From assembly GCA_034008185.1 (NCBI GenBank), contig CM067082.1, positions 126,605,988 to 126,669,987 on the forward strand: DNA of 64,000 bases. Reading direction: 5' to 3'. The notes under the pieces were generated by a model. That model had not been told where the DNA came from and did not search any database. It saw only the letters and a program-made list of their open reading frames with translations. The position numbers and the translations under genes were made by a program. Within the stretch, counting starts at the first letter, position 1. Every line of letters starts with the position of its first letter. Of the stretch, positions 24,000 through 36,993 are shown one piece after another. Source of the DNA: Gorsachius magnificus (Eukaryota; Chordata; Aves; Pelecaniformes; Ardeidae).

Positions 24000-26900
24000 A
24001 ATGGTTGAGGTAGATCTCATAATTTGATATAAAAGAGATTACTAATGATGTGCAGCTATTTGGAACCCTATTTAATGGTATGTTCCATCTTTTTATTCAC
24101 TATATCTTGTCTCCCATTTTCTAATTAGTTTCCAATCTTGTATTTAATCCTTGTTGATTAGTTAAAGTTTTGGGTTTTTTTTTACTTCTCAATAACTTCT
24201 ACAGCACTTATGAAACATGAGGAGCAACTATATGTACCCTTAAATGGTTTAAAATGTCAGCATTCATTGCCTTTATTCCTTGGTATGTACCTGGACTGTA
24301 GCACTCTGCTGGTATGTGGGGCATCAGTATAATTGCTAAGGCCTTCTGCAGATTCAAGGGTTTGCCGTGGTGAAATACAGAAGAAATACACCTCTAGGGG
24401 ATGGAAATTTTGTTCTGAAGCCACAATACTCACCTGAACATGTAACCTTGTCTCTAGTTCACATCAAATGACACCAACCTGCATCCCACAAGTTCTAGGA
24501 ACACATTAGTTCCATGCCCATGAAAGCACCAACCTCCTGATTTGTGTCTAGCTTTAGAATCAAAGACACCGTTGGTATTACTTACTCATAAACCAGTACA
24601 TTTCAATGATATCAGTCTAATGATTCTGGAATTTCTACTGTAAGATGTTTCTAGAGGGAATGCATAATTGGTCTGTGCAGAGGTAGAGATGGCCAGCATC
24701 CAATGAAAAATCATCAACCAGCCTGAAACAGGCACACTTCTTGTCATATGATCTTTATATGTAAAAAAAAAACAGGGGCTAGGGGGGTTCTGCTTCAACT
24801 AATTAATTTTCTAGCAGTATCTATTTGCATGATGAAGCAAAGCTTGTAAAAGGTGGGGACACATATAACTTTTTATTAAGGTATTCCTCACTTTGATACT
24901 GCTGAGAATTTGATAGCACTGTGCTTAAATTCGATTTTTGTCACGAATGCCTTGATGTTTTGTACTCTGTGCATGGTAGGCCTCATACCATATTCTTAGA
25001 GACAAAAATAACTCCTTTGTGTTCAGCTGAGTAGCTTGGTAGCTGTCTGAAAGACCGAACAGTGATAAATGAGACAGAAATAAAAGAAGACTTCGAGATC
25101 ACTGAAACCTAGTGCGCCTGTACCTTTACAAGGAAAAGTACCGGGTAGTATTATAGATGACAAATCTTTTTGCAGCCAAAAAATGAAAGCTCAAACCTTC
25201 AGACGACATATAAGACACACATTTTAATAGCAAGGATGAATGTCCAAATTAGCAAAAGAGACGGATTCTGCATCTGCTGAAGTCTTCCTTCCCATTTCAG
25301 TGCCTTTCTGAAACACATTCTTTAGTCAAATACAGGTTATGAAGTTCAGTACAGAAGTATCTGGATGTTCAGTACAAAAGGACCTGATATAATCAACTAG
25401 CAATTTCCCCTGGTCTTCCAATATTAAAAAAGCTGTGGGAAATGCAGTAAAATTGGATCCATGCTCTGTTTACTCTTCCATTTAAAAAAAAAAAAAAAAT
25501 AAGAGTAACAAATAGCATTTAAATACTTTTCATGTGTGCATCAAATGTTTTGCCATATCTGTAGCCTTTAGAATGAATAAATTGCGTCATTTTTTGTGGC
25601 TTCCATAGTCTCAGACTCGTGGGCTCTAATGAAAAATAGTGCCTTGCTTTAGTGGCTGACTTTTTCAGACAAATGTAAAGCTGATAGAAACTAAACCAGT
25701 TTCATGAACCACCTAAGTGGGCAGCTGATTTCCTTTGGCTCTTTCAAAGACTTCAGCCAAAATCAGTTTTCCTTTTTTATGTTTCTCCTGTAAATACAAT
25801 CTCAGAAACAAGAAGAATTTGCATTCCATACACTTAAAAAGAAATAGAGTATTTTCCTTCTGGTTTTCTAAACAGTTATCCTTGAAACAAAGAAATACTG
25901 TATAAAAGGCTTTACAGCCTGTGGCAGAGAACTACACACAACTTAGCCAGTAGACTACGTGGGAAAAAAACCCCAACAATTTTAATGAACAATAGGTCCC
26001 AACAAATAACATCAGTTGTTATAATTTCTTTCTTTTAAAATTAAAATGGTCAAAAATGCATACAAAAAAAAAAGTATGTAGATTATAGTTTACAATTAGA
26101 AAGGGAAAAAGAAAATGTACATTTAAAAATGTTTTATATACATGTTTATTATCTGTACCATTTGAGTCGTGCTTTGTCCGTAAGTGTTCTACTGATAATT
26201 TACTTAAAATCCTGGATAAGGACTGGCCCTTTGGCAGGAGTGAGGTAACATGGAGTACATAAAGCAAGAATCAGTGAAATCTGTTTCTTCTCATTAAATA
26301 CATTTTTATTTTGTTGAGACTTTTGTCTCAATGTACAAAAATGTAGTTGAAACATTTGATTTAATATTTCTAATGCCATGTACTAAGTCCATTATTTTTC
26401 CAGTCTTAACTCACTGCATTTCAATGCAGGTACTCTGCAGCAAGCTAGATCCTGCCTCACTTATGCACAATTTCAGTTGAACTCCGTGAGAGTTCTTTCT
26501 TCTAAAGAAGTAGACAATTGAGTTCTAACTTGTATCGAGCATTTTTGGATCTTTCAACATGTTTGATGCCAAAATATAATGCTATATGGCAGTCTTGTAA
26601 GCTAACAAAATGAGCACTCACTATATCCTCCATTTCATTTCCACTGTAATGAAAAAGCTCATGATCTTAACATACACATTCATCTAATAATATTACTTGC
26701 ATTAGCTGCTTTCATGCAGTACTTCTTTCTAAATTACTGCTATCTTTAGTATTTTCTGTTTTTAATAGAGCATGCCAGTCTGGCAAACGATTGCTAGTAG
26801 TATTCAGCTCATCACCCTCTTGTAGGAAAGTGCTTTTGCTTGTCTGCAGCCTCATTAAGGCTTTGTACCTGACAACTGTCTCATCTGCATGCAAAACATA

Positions 26901-29900
26901 GAGAGCTGGAACTAATATCCAGATATAGCTGGCAAGGAAAGCCTAACACTCTAACCATTAGTTTTAAGACACCCTGGCTATTACTATTCCAGTCCCAACC
27001 AAATAATTTCACCATTTCTACCTTCCCAGGTACTTAGTGGATTGGTAAAGTTTACAGTCAACTGAGTATTTTGAAAAATCCAGGGTCCTGGCCATTTCTT
27101 GTAGATAAAAGAAGTAGTATTCTTTCAATAGCGATAGAATTTTAGTCCAGTGTTTTTGGCCAAAAATTCTGTGGTCCAAGGTATGTGCCTCCATGTCTGG
27201 TTGTTGCTCCCCATGCAGTTTAGTCACGTTTAGGTGATTTTGAATGAATGCAGTTTGTAAAGTCTGTTGGGAATTTCCAGGATGAAAAGCACTTTATAAA
27301 TGTAAAATATTGTATTATTACAGCTGCCTCCAAGAGAGAAGTTGTGTTTAGCAGAACATTCGGAAAGAAAATTTACAGAAATTTATTAGAAGCTTAATTT
27401 TGTTTCCAAACCACAGTCACTAGAGATACAAACTATTTATCTTGAATTGTACCTGCCAAATTTTGATGAGATGAAATTCCCCCCTCCTCATTTAAAAGAG
27501 CAAGATTGACCACAGTTATACTGCAGACTTTAAAGTAACCTGCATTATTAGGTTTTCTCCACATTCCAACCCATCTGCCTTAGGGTATTAAACCCTACTT
27601 TCATCTCTGTGAGGTTCAGCATTTCCAAATCCAAGCCATAAGGCCATGTCTAGACTACAAACTGAAAAGTGGGTTTGACTGCACACATGCGCACACTAAG
27701 CCACACGTCCCACAAATTTTCCATCTATACTTTTGTACATAGCCCAGTCACAGCTTGGTTTTAAATAATCTACACTGTTGTAAAGAAAAACAACCTCCCA
27801 GTACTAGTTGATGAACCATTACTATGATTGATTTTGCCTGGGTGCAGGCCAGGCAGGCTGCCTGAACAAAAGCTTGGCTCACACAAAGCCACCGAGTATA
27901 ATCTGTGTTTCTGAGTATAGGGAGAGTTTTTCCACCTCCTGTCACTTACGCTAAAATAATGCCTTGGTATTAGTTTAAGTGTTTGTGGTGTGAATTATGG
28001 GAGAGTTAGGTCTTGAGAATATTCTGAGATCCACACATGCTTGACAGTATAGATGCAAATCGTAGACATAAAAACATTGTTATGCCCCCAAAATCACGAG
28101 ATTAGATTAATGAGCTATTTTCAAGTACACCGCCAACTTTTGATGCTGGAGCCCAAACCAATTAGGGTTCAGGATACAGCCTGAACTTTTACCATGCAAA
28201 GATTACATGGGCCACAAAGCTGAAGGCTAGATTTGAAGAGCAAACTCAGTGTTCCTGCTCCTCAGATGTTTTGCTGAAGGTAATAAGGCAAACAATGAGC
28301 GACTTCAATCCTCTGTAACATCCCTAGCCAAAAAGGACCTTGATAACTAAGAGTAATCCTGAAGTATGATTACATTATGCAGCCTCTATATTCCTGGGAC
28401 TGTCTTTCTTCCTTTAATCTTAGTGTGTGGGATAATTAAGATATTTTGAAGTTCTTTCAGGTATTGTAGTTTCACAAAGTGCCGTTTAGTCTTATGTGGT
28501 GATGTGGTATTAAGTCACTGCTACATTACCTATTGTATCAAAATAAAGTATAGGTAGTGATAAAAAGAGGACTCCAATGGGAATGGAGGATTCCCAAGCC
28601 TCCCTTTCAAGGACAATCCCAGATTTCTTACAGTGGCGTGAGGTTGAAATTGGAGTCTCAGTGCTGCATGTACTTAGGAAGCAATGCATGTAGGAGGGGA
28701 CGGGGGCTTCCAGGGAATCATGCATTCACTAATGACCTCTAGGCAGACTAAACTTCTGTCAGGAAGAATGAGAAAAAATCCTCCCTCGGGTGTTTGGAAC
28801 GAGGACTTGGGAAGGACTGCCACCACATTATAAGAGCAAGTGTGCTGACATTAGTCATGAACATTAAGTATGGAAAAACTGAAAAATGTAAACTATTTTT
28901 AACAAGCTGGATAAATCAAATATTTTATAACCATGCTATTCATAAATATGATGAGTTCTTTTTAACATGGAAATGTGAATCTAATAATGCTAATTAAATA
29001 AAAGCTAATAAAAAGACCACATTGGCTGCTGCATATAGACAGTTATAGTTCATATTGGTCTTTTAGACCTAACTGGTGAAATAGCATTTTCCTGTGTTGG
29101 TGGTAAAATGCCATTGCTTTATTTACATTTTACACTACGAGATCTCATATGCCACCTACTGGACAGATGTTTTAAGTTAATTTAATGTACACGCTATGAA
29201 CACAGATTATTGGAACAATGCCAGATAGTCTCTTGGTGATTTTTTTTTACTGCATGGAGGCTCTAAACTCTAAATCCCTTTAAGACAATTGAAAGATTTC
29301 TATTTCCTTCAACAAGGTTGGAATTGGACACTTAAAGAAGGTTGCAGCAAAAACATGCATAGTTCTTCCTTCTGACAATTTATAAAACAAATTATCTATC
29401 TTAAACATTTTATTCTTCACAGTAAGTGTTTTCTATAATGTAAAATAAAATGAAGTATTTCATGGCCATATATAACTCTGTACTTAGTAACGATCATATC
29501 CATTCATTTTTGTTTATACTTGTTGACTAAATGAATAGTAATAAAATAACCACTTTCCTCACTTTACTTAAGAACAGAGAAAGTAATTAAAGTCTTACTG
29601 AGTAAATTAGTTCCAGTACTTCAGTTTTAGTGCTTTTTTAACAGACCTTATAATGATACTGAGTGTTGACAAGAATTATGTATTGGGTTGCCCAGAACAA
29701 AATATTTTATTCTGAGTAAGATATCCTTCTTTTATGTTTTCCATATTATTTTTTAGAAAGAGCACAAAATATTTATCCTATGCACAGTCTATAACATGCT
29801 ACGTATGTAAATGTGGTACAGTTCATGTAAGAAGCAGATGTAAACCTGGATATAGGCTAGAGTGGGCACAACCTAGAAGTTCATGTAGGCATTTGAGTTA

Positions 29901-32900
29901 TAACAGCATTTACTGACATTCTCTATAACTGTAAAACAGAAATTATGCTATAACTTCTTGCACATATAGAAGTAGAAGTAATTTTCAAGTAATTTTCCTT
30001 TAAGTAATTTCTTTAAAGTAAAAAACCCCTCACCAATACGGGTCTTTACTATCGTAAGGAGCCCTACAGCAACAGGTACTTTCAGCTGTCATAGAAACTA
30101 CTAAAATTCTTTTCCACTAATTTTTTACGTAAATGGATGCAAAATGCTTTGCCATTTACTAGTTCACAGAACCTACTCAGAATACCTTTCTTATAAAATT
30201 TGTCCCCACATTGCCTCCTGGATCTGCCTGATCTACTAGCTCTATGACGTTGTGCAAGTATGCAGCCTTAATAAGTATCTCAAATACTTTTCCTCTCTTG
30301 AAGCTTCAGCTGTGCAAAAATATCTCTGGAGAGATACCCCCCCAATCCTCTGTCTCTTCTCTATATATTATGTTTGTGTACGTGAGTCAACAGCAACAAC
30401 AAAATGCTGTAAAAATGCCTGAAAACCTGTTAAGCACTTAGTCCTAGGATTTTGGAAACATGGCTTTCAGTGTGCATTTTGTCACTTTATTAGTTAGGGC
30501 TGTATTGTAGTCATAGTAAGTTTTACTAAGCTTTAGTTTACTAAAAATGTAATTTTATTGCTTTAAAAGGGAACCTAGAGCATTCCAGTGAGAAGATCTT
30601 CAATTGGCAAGGATCTATCAGCTCTTTCTGTTACATTTTCTTTACATGTGAATTCAAGGTAATTAAAATTGCTGGAAAGGAAATCTGGAATGGGCTGTAG
30701 CATCTGCGTGGGCAGGTGGTACTTGGTTCTGTGTCTTAATTTCATTCAGTCTGACTCATTCATTGATTGCATGAAATAGTTTAGGACTTAAAAGAGAACG
30801 AGGTGACTGAAACTAACTTCAGGTAGGAAGGAAATATCAATATCTGAGAGTAAAAACCAACACATGAAATTACATTCTTATAGATCCTTTGAGAGAAAGA
30901 CAGATCTCCATTTTAATTAAGGTTCCCAGTGTTTAAAACTGTGTTTGGGGTGATAATGTGGAAACATTTGTTGGATTATATAGAAGATCCTACATGTGCA
31001 AATAAGAGATTTTCAGTACTGTACAAATGTGCCACAATATTGGATGGATTCATTTTAATAAAATAAGCTCTATACACTTTGTTCAATTATATTCTGGTTC
31101 ATGGGTTGTAAGTGAAACCCTGACACTGAGTGCATGGTAAGTCTGTGAATTTGTTGTGCAGGATGGGCCATTTCTGTCTCTTGGCAGGGAAAGGATTAAA
31201 CAGTATTACAATTATTAAAATTCTAATTTGGGGCCAGGTTTTGCCCTCAGGTACTTCCTTAATTTCAGTAGGGAGTTGTGCATGTTTATCTGATTGAAGA
31301 ATTTGGACACTAACATTCTTAGTGAAGGTAACTTTTTTCTTTAACAAGAATATGCACTAGCCAAATCTAAAATCTGAACGTAGCAGGGACAGGTTTCTTA
31401 CCAGGAGACAAATGTCAGTAACTGTTCTGTTTTGATAAGGTAAAGTGATTTCCTTGTAAGGGAGTGGGAGATGGAGCAGAAGGAAGGAAAGAGGGATCTT
31501 CTTCCAGATACCTTGTAGGCTTGTTTTTAAATTACGACTTTGGATCTAACAACAGGTTTGGCAAGTGTTTGCCTAGGAAATCCTGAAACTATGCCAGATT
31601 TTCTTCACTGGTTTGTTGTAGAGTGTGCATTTTTTAAATACACTGTAATCATTTCAGACCACGTAATTAGAAACACAAAGCAGTTTACTGAAACATAGTG
31701 ATATATTAAGAGTTCAGTTAATTACATGTAAAGAAACAAGACAGACTTCAAAACCTTTACTCAGTTTCTATTTTATTTGCAACTGGGGCATGTTGATGGG
31801 ACTTTGCCTGCTTAACATTGAGTAGGAGTTTCAGAATTTTAACCTGAGGGTAAAATTTTCAAAAGCATTTAAGTGACTGGCTCCCTGAAAATCAATAGGA
31901 CTTTCACTCCTTAGGGCAACATTTTAGAAAGCATGTAGATACCAAAGTCCAGTTGACTTCAGTGTCTATGTATATTAAAAAAATCCTACTTTATTGCCTT
32001 AAATCTCATTAAAATAGAAGTGTTACATTCCAATGTCACCTAAGAGTTTCAAAAATGTTACCCCAAATAAACAAGCTGTTATTCTTATATTTTTTCATTT
32101 GTAAAACCCTGGTTTGTTTTTTCTTTCTTCTTCAGCATATGCAGAAAATCATAAAACGTTTTGGATGATAATAAGCCACATTGTCTTCAATCTGGTCCTA
32201 AAATCTTACTGCAAATGCTCAAGAAGAGGTGGCAATTATAATTAGTGCAGACAGTTCTTCACTCTACCATAAATTTTCCTAGTATTTCAAAATAAACTTA
32301 AATATTTTCCCCTTTTCAGTCTATTTAATGTCTTTTTTTGATAAAAGTGATAAATTGCCTCCTTTGAAGCCACAGCCTGACCTAAATTATTCTGTCTACA
32401 TTATGTATAAGAGCAAGTAGAAAAAAATAAAATTGTAATACAAAATCTTAGGGAGATGAAGAAGACATAAATCAGAACTAATTAGTCATTCTCATTAATG
32501 AGAATACATGTTATGATTTCCATTGAATCTCTCAAATGTAATTTACTGAGAAAATTAAAAAGTACCACTTAGTATAGAAAAGCCTCAGTATCCAAAAAAT
32601 CTTTGGTTTGAGAATTTGCGGAGGGGGGGAATCTTGCTTCTCTAACATGTTTTCTATATGAGCTTTAAAACTATGCTAACTTGTTGCACAACAGCTTACA
32701 AGTTCTCAACAGTTGCATTTATTACAATTTTACCTCACTTTCAGACAAGTTCTCTTATCATGCTCCAAATCACATTTTATGCTGCTTTGAAGTACATTAC
32801 TAATATGCTCATTGCTTAACAGAAAATAGCCTGACAGTCATTTCTGTTTTAAGGTGCAAAGTAATAAATGTCAGTTTCTTTTTTGCAGTCATTTATCTGA

Positions 32901-33600
32901 GCCTGTACTTACTCTCAAAGTATCTGCCTTTGGAAACAAGTCAGAAGTGCAATGCTCTAATGGTCTTCTCTTCAGGACTAACGATAAAAAAATTAAAACA
33001 AATTCTCAAGCTTTCTTTCCATGCAGCCTACATTCTAATTTTCCTGCCATTATTAAAACTGGGCAGGCCCAAGTTTTATGAAAAATTGGGAATTCCTTCT
33101 TATTTTGTGCATGTTCAGTGATGATGTGGGTTGCAAAGACAAGGCTCACTGGCAGTCATTTGTACTTGTCAGTGCATACCCTTCTATTCCCTGTGGCTGT
33201 TTTGTGCTGCTAGACAGGTGTGTGCACTCCACACAAAACTTTGCCCTTTGGACATCATTATAGTGTCTAAGAAACATGGAGGATGGGATCCTGACAGACT
33301 TATAAATGACCATGAAGAAGGGAATTCTCTTTTGGGACCTTTACAGAACATAAGGCTTGTATTATTATTCTGCATCCATTGAAAGAAGTGTGGGGTTTTC
33401 CATCACAGAAAATGGAGAAAGCAAGATTTAAGGTGTGGATAACTCTGGATACCATTCTTTCTGAGGAGTGAAGCAAGGCTGCTAAGATACAAAAAGCAGT
33501 TAAGGTGAAAAAAGTGTGCAGTTAAATGTAGCACATTATCCCTGGGTACAAGTACAAACATTTAAATGAATCTGGTTAATGGGTTTCTTCCTTGCGCCTT
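24000..33600. other. Intergenic, no gene recognised
   Basis: AT-rich sequence with only short chance frames (60-83 codons). Local features are homopolymer runs, a small hairpin near 26.3 kb and three close copies of AAGTAATTT near 29.97-30.02 kb. I see no CR1 hallmark, no tRNA-like A and B boxes and no exon-like splice pairs with family similarity. Confidence 0.45.
25484..25499 (+). repeat. Poly(A) run
   Basis: Sixteen consecutive A bases following TTT. It has no adjoining recognisable retroposon body. Confidence 0.8.
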
Positions 33601-33799
33601 CCCCACAGTCGCCTTTCAAGGACCTGACTAAACAATGGCCTTTACACTGTGCCAAGCAGCAGAACGGAGCTCCTGTGGACCCTTAGGAGCAGGGAAATCC
33701 AGTCTCCTGAGCCCTTCATGCTGAGCATCCAACCTCTCCAGACACTTGGGTATAGTCAGTACGCCCTGGCTGATCTTAAGCATCATAATGGAAGATAAA

Positions 33800-34080
33800 G
33801 AAGAGAGAATTTATTGCCTAGGACTCAAAGCATATAGGGTTTTATAGATCAATAAGAACATCCTGAGTTATGCCCAGAGGCAAAAAGGAAGCCAGTACAG
33901 ACTTCAAAGACCTTGTGTAATATATTCCTTATGGCCAATATTAGAGATTAAGCACAGAGCAATGTTCTACATAAGCCATTGCATCTGACTAGAATAAGGA
34001 CAGGCTATACATTGCATAAGTCTATTTCAGAGGCTACAAAGGTAACATAGCCTTTACCTTCAGGAACTTATCACAGTCAT
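33800..34080. repeat. Possible ancient interspersed repeat
   Basis: The words AGGGTTTTATAGATCAATAA and GGAAGCCAGTACAG, with the intervening GAGTTATGCCCAGAGGC, resemble a very old amniote interspersed repeat that I have seen in non-coding DNA but cannot name with certainty. It has no coding potential. A library search against amniote consensus repeats would settle it. Confidence 0.25.
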
Positions 34081-36690
34081 CTAACTAATGATAGCAAAAG
34101 ATATTTTAAGTCTAGGAACCTGTTCTGAGCTAAGCATTCAGAAACACCTTTTGATTGCGAGGTTCGCTCAGGAAGAATAACCAACTTTGAACAGCATCCC
34201 TTCCCCTCATGTGACTTCTAATCTCTCTCAGGAAGACTCAGAAAAAGTGAAAGACTGCAAGCTCTAGGTTTGACAAAAGAAAGTATAAGTCAAATTAACT
34301 GACAAACTCCTCAGAAGCCTGCTTACCTTTCAAAGCAGGGAGGTTGACAGTATTGACCAAGGAACTGAAATAATGAAATTTTCATACAATACTTGTAACA
34401 AGTGGAAAATACAAAGGGAATTAAATTAATGTCCACTCTGTGTCTAGTGCACAGAAAAATGAGGTAATCTGTATTATCTTCCCTGTGGCAAATTCAGGGC
34501 CAAACTTTTCCTTTACAAAGGTTGTAAGAGGCGTGTCTTGAGGTCTTCCTTCTCTAAGTGACAAGACCAAGGGACAAACTTAAAGGTTTCATATTGCCCA
34601 AATTTGAACGGATGACTTTTAGCTTTCATTGTAAGCTGAAAAGGTTGAGGTTTAGCAAGCTCCTTGCAGACCCAGTCCTATAGCCACTCCAAAGTCACGT
34701 ACATTTTTCCCGTGAGAAGATTATATGCCTTATTTCAAAGAAAACAGCTCTCAAGGAAACTTCTGACTTTCCCAAGTCTCATCTAATGTGGGAAAATCTT
34801 TCTACTAGGAAGAGGTCCCCTGACTGGTATCCACTGTGGTACTGTGGATAACTGGAAAATGGGTTCCATGCTTTTAATTATATTGGCTCAGTTCAGCACA
34901 GAGACTGTCCTGCAGGGAAGGTGAGATGTGTGAAGACCTGTATGATCTGCAAATGTGAGAAAAAATTAAGTAGGACTTGAACATAGACAAAGTAGCCCTT
35001 TGGTTAGCTGCTGTTGGAGAGAAATAATGCTCAGAAATTAATGGTCTCTAAGGTACATATCTTCTTTGATAATTTGCTTAATGAAACTTTTGCTTTCTAC
35101 TTTTTTAAAAGGGAAGGTAAAACGCACATCTTTGCTTTTGTAGTTAAATAAGTCGTTCCATGAGAGTGGAACCTGGAGTTTTGTCAGGGGTTAGCAATGA
35201 TCCCACTCCTCCATACATTACTCTGCTGAAAGATCTCACTCTGCCTTGCAACATTCTTGTTATTCCAGAACTGGGTTGGGCCAGTCATAATAGATGCAGG
35301 CAATCAACTCAACTTCCCCACACACAGCTCTGCCAGTAAAACTCACTTCACCTGGCAACACTCCTGTTTTTCCTGTGTCTTCTAAGCAAAGGCTATCAAT
35401 TTGGCACTTAACTGTGGATCTGTCCTTACTCCTGCTGAAATCCAGGGTAACTTTCTTAGTGATGCAAGAGGGAAGTGTTGGTGATACAGGCAAATTGTCT
35501 GCTTGTGACTAGGATGAAATAAAGTTGTCTTCTCAGAATGACTGAAACTTTGACCCTGTCAGTAGAGGTAACTGACCCATGTTCCACTTCTGCTTTCATG
35601 ACAGCAAATAAAATCCAGGATTACTCTATAGAGATCAACTCAGTTACAAGAGTGTAAGTGAGATTAGAGCCTAACCTTTACATTATGTGGGCTCCTGCAT
35701 GGTTGTGCTTTTTCCCAAGAAAAAGGTTTCCTTTTAATTAGAATACTACAGCTTTCCATGTTGATCACTGTTGTTTTATTTGTAATGAAAATCTATGGCG
35801 CATTCACCATGATGCAGACAAGCATTGGCCTTCTGACAGCGTTTGGACTTGGGCCATGTAATTGTATGTAAAATCAAATAAGCGTGTGTCACAGTAATGA
35901 AAATAAGGCCTATTCTTTCCTCTTTGTTTTCTTTATCACACAAAATAATACATTAAAAAATATAAGAATGCTCCAGGCAATGTACAAAACTAAAAAAGAC
36001 TAGTTTGGTGAATGAGCATAGTGAGAGGCTATGAATATGGATATGTTTGTACTAAGGAGCCTAGAGGAGATGCTTTTTATGCGTGGCAATACAGAAATAC
36101 ATACTTGTAACTCTGCACACCAGGGAGAGAATATTCCCCTAAAACAAGTAGTTTCTCTAGCAGTGCTCCTTGTTGATCAAAGCTGCATAATTTAAAGCAT
36201 CTAGAGGCAGCTTTAAATTATTCACTACATTTTTTTTTTAAGTGATCTTGGTGTATAGCAGACAGCATTTGTGCAACTAGTCGTCTTCTGCATCCTTACA
36301 GAGCTGGCAAGTTTTCTGAAAGTCACACTGGAGAAGAGGGGACATAACTTGGCATAACAGGAGCAAGAGAGACCGATTCTGGCACCGCGTTAGTCACATC
36401 ACACAAAAATGCCAAGCATGCAGGGCCATACGGGATGGCAGGGCAGAGCCGGCGGCCGCAAGGTCTCAGCCCGAAAGCTGCTGTGTGGTGCCTGAGAGTT
36501 TCCTGATACCCTCAAAAGCCCCAAATAGGAATCCGGCAATTAGCGCATCTAACTCCTCCTTTACTGCAGTCTTCTCTCCTATTGGTAAAAGGTCTTCACA
36601 GGCTCATGTAGGGATCCCACCCCTTTTGTGGGTTTTCATTCTGAAGCTATCCACAACTTTACACCTGAATGAGTGCCAAGCCTCTCCGAA

Positions 36691-36698
36691 TATATAAA
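36691..36698 (+). promoter_or_regulatory. SOSTDC1: TATA box of the SOSTDC1 proximal promoter
   Basis: TATATAAA, followed by GG, lies 91 bases before the SOSTDC1 ATG. Transcription would be expected to begin about 25-30 bases downstream (near 36,720), leaving a 5'UTR of roughly 65-70 bases. This fits a tightly regulated developmental gene without a CpG-island start at this position. The start site itself is inferred. Confidence 0.75.
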
Positions 36699-36788
36699 GG
36701 AAACCTTCAAGAGCAATTTCAGAGTTACCCAGAAGAAGCAGAAGAAAAAGATTTCATCCAGCTCTGTCAGACAGAGACTGAACCAACC

Positions 36789-36993
36789 ATGCTTCTCCCT
36801 GCCATTCACTTCTATGGCTTTCTCCTAGCTTGCATCTTCACGAAAAGCTACTTGGCTTTCAAGAACGATGCCACAGAGATACTTTATTCACACGTCGTTA
36901 AACCTGCTGCGGCGAGCCCAAGCAGCAACAGCACGTTGAATCAAGCCCGGAACGGAGGCAGGCACTACACCAGCGCTGGATCCGACCGTAACA
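36789..36993 (+). CDS. SOSTDC1: SOSTDC1 exon 1 (signal peptide and N-terminal region)
   Basis: Encodes residues 1-68 plus one base of codon 69 of sclerostin domain-containing protein 1 (ectodin, USAG-1, Wise), a secreted antagonist of BMP ligands and modulator of Wnt signalling through LRP co-receptors. It begins MLLPAIHFYGFLLACIFTKS: a hydrophobic signal peptide with likely cleavage after about residue 23 (YLA|FKND). An N-glycosylation sequon is at N47-S-T. The stretch FKNDATEILYSHVVKP is the same as in mammals. The donor is AACA|GTGAGT. The frame is also open upstream to an ATG at 36,669, but the TATA box lies between, and the 36,789 ATG gives the conserved signal peptide and the 206-residue length of the human protein. 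Confidence 0.97.
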
